A stretch of DNA of 64,000 nt from Chloroflexi bacterium bin20 (GTDB lineage Bacteria > Chloroflexota > Anaerolineae > Aggregatilineales > Phototrophicaceae). A program made the translations under genes and the position numbers. Where the stretch lies: contig MPMG01000005.1 in the NCBI GenBank assembly GCA_002238485.1, positions 62,001-126,000 on the forward strand, read 5' to 3'. The notes under the pieces are model-generated. The model ran no database searches. It worked only from the letters and a program-made list of their open reading frames with translations, and was not told the DNA's origin. Within the stretch, counting starts at the first letter, position 1, and the number at the start of each line of letters is the position of its first letter. This document shows positions 49,646 to 56,099 of the stretch, one piece after another.

Positions 49646-51106
49646 TTATTCCAACTCCGGCGTCTGCAAGTGCCAGTCGGTCGCTTCTTGATATACACGC
49701 CCGACGCGCAGCAGACGCGCTTCGTCAAAAGGCGCGCCCAGCAGCTGCAAACCGATCGGCAGTCCTGCCCCGTCAAATCCGCAGGGCAAGCTTAAGCCGC
49801 AGACTCCCGCCAGATTCGCCGAGATCGTCAACACATCGGCGAGGATCATGCGCAGCGGGTCGTCCATCACTTCGCCAAAGCGGAAAGCCGTGGTCGGCGC
49901 GACCGGCGCCAGCAGCACATCCACTTGCTCGAACAAGGCGTCAAAATCGTGGCGGATCAAGGTGCGCACCGCCTGCGCCTTGCCATAGTAAGCATCATAA
50001 TAGCCAGCCGAAAGCGTATAGGTGCCCAGCATAATGCGGCGTTTGACTTCTTCGCCAAAACCAGCGCCGCGAGTCTTTTTGTAGCTATCGATGAGGTCGC
50101 TGCCTTCTACGCGCGCGCCAAAACGAACGCCGTCAAAGCGGGCAAGGTTGGCGCTGGCTTCGGCCATGGCAATGATGTAGTAGGCGGACAGGCAATATTC
50201 GGCGTGCCGCAGGCTGACCTCATGCAGCTGCGCGCCCTGGCTCTCCAATTCTGCCGCCGCCGCCCGCACAGCACGTTCAACTTCTGGCTGCAAGCCCTCG
50301 GCGAAATACTCGGCAGGCAATCCGATCTTCAAGCCGCGGATATCGCCACCCATCTGCGCCAAATAATCAGGCACGGGTTCGGGCATGCTGGTGGAATCCT
50401 GCGGATCCTGCCCAGCGATGACTGCCATGACGCGCGCCACATCGTCAACTGTCCGCGCGAAGGGACCCGTCTGGTCGAATGAAGAGCCATAGGCGATCAA
50501 GCCATAACGCGAGACACGACCATAACTGGGTTTCAGCGCCGAAATGCCACAGAAAGACGCGGGTTGGCGAATGCTGCCGCCGGTGTCGCTACCCAGGCTG
50601 GCCATCGCCATATTCGCCGCTACCGCCGCCGCGCTGCCACCACTGCTGCCGCCGGGCACATGGTCGTCCTGCCAGGGGTTGCGCGTGGGAAAGTAGCCGC
50701 TGTTTTCGGTGGACGAGCCCATGGCGAATTCGTCCATGTTGAGCTTGCCCAGCAGCACCGCGCCAGCTTCTTTCAAGCGCGCAACGGCCGTCGCGTCAAA
50801 GAGCGGCATATAGCCCTGCAAAATGCGCGAGCCGCAGGTTGTCTCGATGCCTTTGGTAGAGAGCACATCTTTCAGCGCGATCGGGATGCCCAGCAGCGGA
50901 CTTTCGTCTCCATTGGCGCGGGCATTATCGGCTGCGCGCGCCTGCTCCAGCGCAATCTCGGGCGTCACATGGATAAAGGCGCGGATGACAGAATCATGCC
51001 GCTCGATCTGCTGCAAATGCGCCTGGCACAAGTCCAGCGCCGAGATCTCGCCGGACTGCATTCTCTGCAGGGCGCCGCTAATTGTCAGTCGCGTCAAGTC
51101 TGCCAT
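49646..51106 (-). CDS. gatA: Asp-tRNA(Asn)/Glu-tRNA(Gln) amidotransferase subunit A
   Basis: About 486 residues. Catalytic triad residues are visible: Lys79 in PIALKD, the Ser of the GGSSGGSAAAVAA motif and the nucleophile in GSDTGGSIRQPASFCG. KPSYGRVSRYGLIAYGSS and the C-terminal GLPIGLQLLGAPFDEARLLRVG are typical GatA. It hydrolyses glutamine and passes ammonia to GatB. gatB and gatC are not in the window. Start ATG at 51106 is used because the upstream open sequence contains dispersed repeats. Together with asnB it could form an asparagine-supply unit. Confidence 0.92.
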   Translation of the reverse strand: MADLTRLTISGALQRMQSGEISALDLCQAHLQQIERHDSVIRAFIHVTPEIALEQARAADNARANGDESPLLGIPIALKDVLSTKGIETTCGSRILQGYMPLFDATAVARLKEAGAVLLGKLNMDEFAMGSSTENSGYFPTRNPWQDDHVPGGSSGGSAAAVAANMAMASLGSDTGGSIRQPASFCGISALKPSYGRVSRYGLIAYGSSFDQTGPFARTVDDVARVMAVIAGQDPQDSTSMPEPVPDYLAQMGGDIRGLKIGLPAEYFAEGLQPEVERAVRAAAAELESQGAQLHEVSLRHAEYCLSAYYIIAMAEASANLARFDGVRFGARVEGSDLIDSYKKTRGAGFGEEVKRRIMLGTYTLSAGYYDAYYGKAQAVRTLIRHDFDALFEQVDVLLAPVAPTTAFRFGEVMDDPLRMILADVLTISANLAGVCGLSLPCGFDGAGLPIGLQLLGAPFDEARLLRVGRVYQEATDWHLQTPELE

Positions 51107-51190
51107 GGCTATCGTCCGCCGCTTTATTCGCGCCGCGCCATCATAGCAGACGATGACGGCGAATTGGCGTGCCGAATATGCGCCGGTGGT

Positions 51191-51257
51191 CAGCCCCCTC
51201 GTCTCCCCGAAAAGTCTGGGACAAAGATTTTTCCACAGAGGCGCTGAGACGCAGAGG
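51191..51257. repeat. REP-like and CTCTGTG-type repeats
   Basis: CCCCCTCGTCTCCCCGAAAAGTCTGGG (51192-51219) is a diverged REP-like unit, followed by TTTCCACAGAGGCGCTGAGACGCAGAGG (about 51228-51257), the CTCTGTG family in reverse. They separate coaE and gatA. Confidence 0.7.
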
Positions 51258-51274
51258 ATTGATATCGGCAATCG

Positions 51275-51880
51275 CTAGGCAATTGTTCGCTGCCAGGCAG
51301 CCTGGATCTGCGCGCGCGTCTCGTCGAGCGATCCATCGTTGCGAATGATGACATCGGCAGCGGCCAGTTTATCAGCCTGGCTATTTTGCGCGGCGATGCG
51401 TTGCTGTGCCTGCGCTTTTGTCATGCCCCGCTGCTCGACCAAGCGCGAAAGCTGGGCGGCGGGCGGCGCATCCACCACCCAGACGGCATCGACAGCCCCC
51501 CGCAGCGCGCCTTCCAGCAGCTTGATGGCTTCAATGACGACCACAGCGGATTCAGCAGCGCGCACCAAGGCGTCAATGCGCTGGCGCACCGCAGGATGGG
51601 TGATGGCTTCCAGCTGGCGCAGGGCTGCAGGCTCTGCAAAGACGATCTCAGCTAATTTTCTGCGGACGATTTCGCCATCCGCGTCCAAAACACAATTGCC
51701 GAATGCCTGGACAATGGCGGCATGGGCAGGCTGACCGCGGCGCATGACCTCGTGCGCGACCTGGTCTGCATCAATCGTGCATGCGCCCAACTCTTCCAGC
51801 TGCCGAAGCGCCAGCGACTTGCCCATGGCGATGTTGCCGGTCAAGCCGATGATGAATTTGTCGGGCCAAGCTGCGCTCAC
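51275..51880 (-). CDS. coaE: Dephospho-CoA kinase
   Basis: About 201 residues. GLTGNIAMGKSLALRQLEELG carries the P-loop (about 11-19; GxxxxGKS). IDADQVAHEVMRRG (about 34-47) holds the conserved Asp of the coenzyme A site, and ITHPAVRQRID is the helical lid. The enzyme phosphorylates dephospho-CoA, the last step of CoA synthesis. A GTG start at 51880 is chosen because GGAG lies 9 nt upstream and the N-terminus then begins just before the first strand. A longer ATG start (51955) adds unlikely sequence. Confidence 0.9.
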   Translation of the reverse strand: MSAAWPDKFIIGLTGNIAMGKSLALRQLEELGACTIDADQVAHEVMRRGQPAHAAIVQAFGNCVLDADGEIVRRKLAEIVFAEPAALRQLEAITHPAVRQRIDALVRAAESAVVVIEAIKLLEGALRGAVDAVWVVDAPPAAQLSRLVEQRGMTKAQAQQRIAAQNSQADKLAAADVIIRNDGSLDETRAQIQAAWQRTIA

Positions 51881-51998
51881 TGTGGCTGGCTCCTGCCTGC
51901 GTCTGGCACAGCAATTTGACCCGATCCATCCCGCGCTGGCAACGCATCCATCCACCCAACAGGATCTGCCTCATGCGACCATACAAACACCAATGAAC

Positions 51999-52018
51999 TA
52001 GAATATATGTTCTATATT
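51999..52018 (+). promoter_or_regulatory. SOS-box-like palindrome overlapping a promoter
   Basis: TAGAATATATGTTCTA (51999-52014) is a near-perfect palindrome, differing only at one base pair. Its core GAAT-N4-GTTC is one base from GAAC-N4-GTTC, the LexA box of Gram-positive type. TATATT (52013-52018) is a plausible -10 that overlaps its right end, so a bound repressor would block initiation. It faces the terminase genes. Confidence 0.5.
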
Positions 52019-52031
52019 ATAGACGCGACTG

Positions 52032-52107
52032 AAGAGATGCCCGGACACGGACGGATGCCAAGCCGGACCCGTTGCCAGCCGGAGGGCGAGCTTTGGGCAT
52101 CTCTTTT
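52032..52107 (+). ncRNA. Structured leader RNA upstream of the terminase genes
   Basis: AAGAGATGCCC (52032-52042) pairs perfectly with GGGCATCTCTT (52095-52105), followed by a short T run (TTTT at 52104-52107). The 52 enclosed nucleotides can form inner stems (AAGCCGG/CAGCCGG region) and hold a second GGATGCC (52053-52059) that could pair with the same right arm, a switch-like arrangement. It begins about 14 nt after the -10 element and ends 38 nt before the small terminase ATG. It could be an intrinsic terminator or attenuator, or a phage packaging-related RNA. No known Rfam class is recognised. Confidence 0.5.
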
Positions 52108-52144
52108 AGTTTGCCTGCCTGGCGCAAGCGCAAAGGAGTCTGCC

Positions 52145-52798
52145 ATGTCGCGCCGTTATTCGCTGGAAACCAAGATCGACGCGCTCAACCAGATCGACCA
52201 GCATGATGGCGATGCGGCTTTGGTCGGCGATGTGCTGGAGATCCCTGTGGCGACCCTGCGCAGTTGGCTGGCAAAAGAATCCGACTTGCGGCGCGCTTAT
52301 GACAAGCGGCGACAACGTCAGTTTGAACGATTGAAGCGCGATCTGCAAAGCGACATGCTGCTGCGCGGCAAAGCCATCCTGGCGCAGCTCGATGCCGAAC
52401 GACTGGCAAAAGCGCCGCTCAATCAACTGGCAGCCGCCCTGGGCAGCCTGGTGACCCATGCCTTGAGATTGGAGGAGGCGACACAACCCCGTGCCGAAGA
52501 CGACGAGCGCGTTATCCGAGTCGAATACTATTACGATGGTCAGGTCCAGGATGCTCCACCCTGGGCAGGCGCAAGTGATGGACGACCCCGCGCGGTTCAA
52601 AGTGGTGGCTTGCGGGCGCCGCTGGGGCAAGACCGAGCTGGGCAAAACGGCGCTGCTGCGGCTGGCGCTGCAACATCGGCGGCGCGCATGGTGGCTGGCG
52701 CCCACCATCATGATGGCCAGCCAGGTCTGGCGCGATCTGAAAAACAGCCTGCGCAGCCTGCAATACGCCAGCATAAGCGAGACCGAAAAGCGCATTGA
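52145..52798 (+). CDS. Phage terminase small subunit-like protein (unusually long overlap)
   Basis: The ATG at 52145 follows AAAGGAG. The first 115 residues are a helix-turn-helix terminase small-subunit-like domain: YSLETKIDALNQIDQHDGDA, then ALVGDVLEIPVATLRSWLAK, then a basic helical region. This binds the packaging start site in phages. The frame does not stop before the large-subunit gene; it runs about 250 nt into it in another frame as low-complexity Gly/Ala/Arg sequence (52551-52798). Either the true protein is about 217 residues or a frame change has fused out its normal stop. The true end is uncertain. Confidence 0.65.
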   Translation: MSRRYSLETKIDALNQIDQHDGDAALVGDVLEIPVATLRSWLAKESDLRRAYDKRRQRQFERLKRDLQSDMLLRGKAILAQLDAERLAKAPLNQLAAALGSLVTHALRLEEATQPRAEDDERVIRVEYYYDGQVQDAPPWAGASDGRPRAVQSGGLRAPLGQDRAGQNGAAAAGAATSAARMVAGAHHHDGQPGLARSEKQPAQPAIRQHKRDRKAH

Positions 52799-53729
52799 CA
52801 TCGCCGGCGGCGGCATGATCGCCGTGCGCAGCGCACACCATCCCGACAGCCTGCGCGGCGAGGGCCTCGACCTGGCGGTGCTGGACGAAGCCGCCTATAT
52901 GCAGCCGCGCGTCTGGCACGAGATCCTGCGCCCCATGCTGACGACCACGCGAGGCGGCGCGCTCTTCCTCAGCACGCCACTGGGCAAAAACTGGTTCTAC
53001 GACCTTTTTCGCATCGGCATGGACAGCGCGGAAGACGAATACGCCGCCTTCCATTTCAGCACGGCCAACAACCCGCTCATCGCCGCCGCCGAGCTGGAAA
53101 GCATCCGCCACCGCAGTACAGAGCAGATCTGGCGCGCCGAGTATCTCGCCCATTTCAGCGACGAAAGCGGCTCGGTCTTCCGCGGCATTCGCCAGGCTGT
53201 AGAGCCGATCCGTCAGAGCGCTCCCATCGCTGGGCACAGCTATATCGCCGGCATCGATTGGGGACGCAGTCACGACTACACAGCCATCGCCATCATCGAC
53301 GCGTCAGAACGGCGGCTGGTGGCGCTGGACCGCTTCAACGAGATCGGCTGGGAGCTGCAGCGTGGACGGCTGCGAGCCCTGGCGCAGCGCTGGGGAACGC
53401 AGGTCATCTGGGCGGAGAGCAACAGCATCGGCGCGCCCAATATCGAAGCGCTGCAAGCCGAGGGCCTGCCCGTGCGCGGCTTTGCCACCACCGCCAAGAG
53501 CAAATCGCCGCTCATCGAGTCGCTGGCGCTGGCTTTGGAACGCCGCCAATTGGCGCTGCTGGACGACCCCGTGCTCCTGGGCGAGCTGGCCAGTTATGCG
53601 CTGGAGCGTCTGCCGGGCGGTGGCTATCGGTACAGCGCGCCGGCTGGCATGCACGACGACACGGTCATCGCGCTGGCGCTGGCCTGGCACGGCGTGATGA
53701 AGAGCGGCGCTCGCTTCGACTTTGCCTGA
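52551..53729 (+). CDS. Phage terminase large subunit
   Basis: About 392 residues. MLHPGQAQVMDDPARFKVVA leads into Walker A CGRRWGKTE (21-29). Walker B is LDLAVLDEAAY (about 105-115) and STPLGKNWFYDLF follows (coupling region). The RNase-H-like nuclease has GIDWGRSHDYTAIAII (about 233-248) and MHDDTVIALALAWHG near the C-terminus, giving its metal aspartates. It should be a full DNA-packaging ATPase and nuclease. Only this gene and the small subunit are present; no portal, capsid or integrase is adjacent, so it is an orphan pair. Confidence 0.9.
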   Translation: MLHPGQAQVMDDPARFKVVACGRRWGKTELGKTALLRLALQHRRRAWWLAPTIMMASQVWRDLKNSLRSLQYASISETEKRIDIAGGGMIAVRSAHHPDSLRGEGLDLAVLDEAAYMQPRVWHEILRPMLTTTRGGALFLSTPLGKNWFYDLFRIGMDSAEDEYAAFHFSTANNPLIAAAELESIRHRSTEQIWRAEYLAHFSDESGSVFRGIRQAVEPIRQSAPIAGHSYIAGIDWGRSHDYTAIAIIDASERRLVALDRFNEIGWELQRGRLRALAQRWGTQVIWAESNSIGAPNIEALQAEGLPVRGFATTAKSKSPLIESLALALERRQLALLDDPVLLGELASYALERLPGGGYRYSAPAGMHDDTVIALALAWHGVMKSGARFDFA

Positions 53730-53733
53730 GCAG

Positions 53734-53943
53734 GGGAAGCACCCCCCTCGGTCCCCCCGAAAAGCCAGGGGGAGGCACAACCCCCCTCAGTCCCCCCGAA
53801 AAGTCGGGGGAGGCACAACCCCCTCAGTCCCCCCGAAAAGTCGGGGGGAAGCACAACCCCCCTCGGTCCCCCCGAAAAGTCGGGGGGAAGCACAACCCCC
53901 CTCGGTCCCCCCGAAAAGTCGGGGGGAAGCACAACCCCCCGCC
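53734..53943. repeat. Array of about five 39-bp palindromic repeats
   Basis: Direct tandem copies of CCCCCTC(A/G)GTCCCCCC-GAAAAGTC-GGGGGG followed by GAAGCACAA. The last two copies are almost identical and the first two carry small indels. Each copy is itself a palindrome. The array lies directly after the terminase stop and before the stop of the beta-helix gene. A second array in inverse orientation lies at 55895. No spacers are present, so this is not CRISPR. Confidence 0.95.
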
Positions 53944-55704
53944 TCAGCCGCAAGTCCCGATTGGCTCGACGAAATCGGCGCTGATCCAGCCCTTGACGCC
54001 GTGAAAATCGACCTTGAACCAATCTGCCGTGCGCGCGACCGCCGTCAATGTCGCGTTGAAGGGGATGGCTCGGATGACATCGCCGCCGGGACTGGCGCGG
54101 AAGTTCAGGATGTATTGCGTTCTCACCATGCAGCCGCTCAAGGCCGCTTCTTGCGGGGCGGGCGCTTGCATTTGCGCAGCGGGCGGACGGGCGCCGGGCA
54201 GCAGGATCAAATTGCCAGGGCGGTCGATTATGCCGCAGGTCAAGCCATTTTCGTTGGTCGCTGGCAGATCATAGACGACGCGAGGGAGCGCCGTGGTGTC
54301 GATGAACTTGAAGGCGCTGCCTTCCGCTTCAAAGCAGATTTTTGTGCCAGGCAGGATCCAGCTCCAGACATTGATAGCGTCGACGAAGCCTGCCGCGGCG
54401 ATCTCGGCATTGCCAATACCCACCGCATCGAGGCGCTGGCATTGGGTGGATTCCGTGATGTTGTAGGTGACGATGCCGGGCAGGGTCAGGCAGGACGAGA
54501 TGCCCGGCGTGGCGGTGGCGCTGGGCGTGGCGGTGGGCGGGATGTAGACAAGGCCATCGCCCGCTGCTGCTTGCTTTACGCTGGGTTTGCGATGCAAGCG
54601 CAGGCAGGTCAGGTTGCTCTCAGGGCCGATGGTATTCGCGCCGTAGGACTGGGGAGTGATGGTCACGAAGTCTGAGACAAAGCAATCGTGGCTGTTGCCG
54701 CTGATGGTATTGCCGCGCATGTCGAGGAAGGTGCCGGGCACATCATGTCGTACCCAAACTTGGTTGTTAGCTGCTTCCGTCTTAAAGCCGCCGACGACAA
54801 CAACTGCGCCATGCCCGAATTCGAAATCGTTATTGGTGAAGGGAATACAAGTACTCCCATCATTGTAGCAAAGGTACGCGAATCTTCCTTCGCCGGCTCT
54901 AGAGCGGTTTCCCGTGAAGAGATTGTTGTAGAGCTTGACGTTGGCATGGGTCGTGATTTGCGCGTTAAGGTTATTCGTGCTGTCTACAGAGGATATCACT
55001 TTGATAGCGCTGACCTGTTCAGCGGTATTGTTGATGAAACGGCTGTTGCGGATGTCCACTTCGCCGCCGCCGTCCATCGCGATGGCTGTGCTGTTGTTGT
55101 CGCTGAAAATGCTGTTGGTCACAGTCAGTTTAGCGCCTTCTGTCATCCGTATTCCGCTATCGTCCATCCAGCGTACTGTCAGACGGTCGGCTATGAGCGT
55201 GCCGTCGAGAAAGACGGCTCGGATTATCCGGGCTCCACTTTTGGTCCGGTCACGGCCGGGAATGATGATGTTATTCAGGATCAGGGTTCTGCCGGTGTAA
55301 ACTTCAATAACGTCCTCACCGGGTGTGAGGGTAAGCGTATAGCCGTTGCCGTTGAGTGTGAGCGGCTGTTTTTCAGTGACATAGAGACCGAAATTGGCGG
55401 TGATATTGGCGGTCATATTTATGGTGTCGGGTTCGCCGTTGCTGTTTGAGACGGTGTTGAAGGCGGTGCGAAGCTGGGCGGCGGTTGCGACATTGAAGGT
55501 AGCGGCGAAGGCTGGACCCGCCGGCAGCAGAAGCAAGACCAACGCGGCGAATAAGAACTTGAATGCGAATGCGGAACGGAGATGTAAGGGAAGCGGTATT
55601 AGCGCGAGATTATACGGGGGGGGGGGGGTAGAGTTATCATTACTGCAAGCTCCCGCAAGGCTTCTGAATTGACGGTTTGGTTTGGGCGCGTCATGTGCTG
55701 TCAC
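53944..55704 (-). CDS. Secreted right-handed beta-helix protein with SH3b domain and homopolymeric C tract
   Basis: A 586-residue protein. A GTG start at 55704 has AAGGAG 9 nt upstream. Thirteen consecutive C residues (minus strand, at 55616-55628) sit in codons about 26-30 and encode TPPPP. They precede the signal peptide (FLFAALVLLLLPAGPAFA, about 50-67). A parallel beta-helix follows (about 85-385) with repeated Asn-rich turns: IRMTEGAKLTVTNSIFSDNN, IAMDGGGEVDIRNSRFINN. A Thr/Pro/Ala linker (TATPSATATPG) leads to a central domain, then an SH3b domain (ILNFRASPGGDVIRAIPF) at the C-terminus. It should be a surface or secreted adhesin-like protein. Confidence 0.85.
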   Translation of the reverse strand: MTAHDAPKPNRQFRSLAGACSNDNSTPPPPYNLALIPLPLHLRSAFAFKFLFAALVLLLLPAGPAFAATFNVATAAQLRTAFNTVSNSNGEPDTINMTANITANFGLYVTEKQPLTLNGNGYTLTLTPGEDVIEVYTGRTLILNNIIIPGRDRTKSGARIIRAVFLDGTLIADRLTVRWMDDSGIRMTEGAKLTVTNSIFSDNNSTAIAMDGGGEVDIRNSRFINNTAEQVSAIKVISSVDSTNNLNAQITTHANVKLYNNLFTGNRSRAGEGRFAYLCYNDGSTCIPFTNNDFEFGHGAVVVVGGFKTEAANNQVWVRHDVPGTFLDMRGNTISGNSHDCFVSDFVTITPQSYGANTIGPESNLTCLRLHRKPSVKQAAAGDGLVYIPPTATPSATATPGISSCLTLPGIVTYNITESTQCQRLDAVGIGNAEIAAAGFVDAINVWSWILPGTKICFEAEGSAFKFIDTTALPRVVYDLPATNENGLTCGIIDRPGNLILLPGARPPAAQMQAPAPQEAALSGCMVRTQYILNFRASPGGDVIRAIPFNATLTAVARTADWFKVDFHGVKGWISADFVEPIGTCG

Positions 55705-55724
55705 GGTGAAGCTCTCCTTATGTG

Positions 55725-55738
55725 AACAAGCGCTTGTT
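55725..55738. promoter_or_regulatory. Perfect 14-bp palindrome upstream of the beta-helix gene
   Basis: AACAAGCGCTTGTT is an exact palindrome located 21 nt before the GTG start and 6 nt before the ribosome site on the minus strand. A second dyad (GATAA...TTATC, about 55750-55769) lies further upstream near AT-rich promoter-like sequence. This position suits a repressor operator. Confidence 0.5.
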
Positions 55739-55894
55739 TTGGAACGGATAGATAAAATACTTGTCTTATCGCATGATTTTCTATGGTAATGCCATTTCCT
55801 GGATTGTCAAGCATTTGGATGAAGGGAAATGTCTATTTTCGTGTATGTGGGGACGTTCCCCATCCCCCGACATGCGTAGAAATCCGCGCGCGCC

Positions 55895-56053
55895 GTTGCC
55901 TCCCCCCGACTTTTCGGGGGGACTGAGGGGGGTTGTGCCTCCCCCCGACCTGTTCGGGGGGACTGAGGGGGGTTGTGCCTCCCCCGACTTTTCGGGGGGA
56001 CTGAGGGGGGTTGTGCCTCCCCCCGACTTTTCGGGGGGACCGAGGGGGGTTGT
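55895..56053. repeat. Array of four 39-bp palindromic repeats, inverse to the 53734 array
   Basis: Four tandem copies of CCTCCCCCCGACTTTTCGGG plus GGGACTGAGGGGGGTTGTG. This is the reverse complement of the unit at 53734. The two arrays bracket the beta-helix gene and its control region in inverted orientation. A short open frame through the repeats (55761-56081) is an artefact of their composition. Confidence 0.95.
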
Positions 56054-56061
56054 GGTAAAAT
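56053..56061 (+). promoter_or_regulatory. Candidate extended -10 promoter for the Fe-S gene operon
   Basis: TGG followed by TAAAAT (TGn plus a five-of-six -10) lies 38 nt ahead of the Fe-S oxidoreductase ATG. It abuts the end of the repeat array, so the array itself forms the -35 region. Confidence 0.4.
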
Positions 56062-56099
56062 CTGTGCAGGGCAGAATCTAAGTCGAAAGCGCAGCTACC

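Noticed and set aside
52032..52107. Twister-like self-cleaving ribozyme
   Set aside because: It shares short words with twister (AAGCCGG, GGAGGG) but the order and spacing of the conserved loop residues do not fit, so only a structured leader is claimed.
53734..53943. CRISPR-like array
   Set aside because: The copies are contiguous with no unique spacers, the unit is a palindrome, and the same unit occurs singly elsewhere. No cas gene is present.
55761..56081. 106-residue reading frame through the repeats
   Set aside because: It is an open frame created by the G/C-rich palindromes, with no ribosome site and no protein-like composition.
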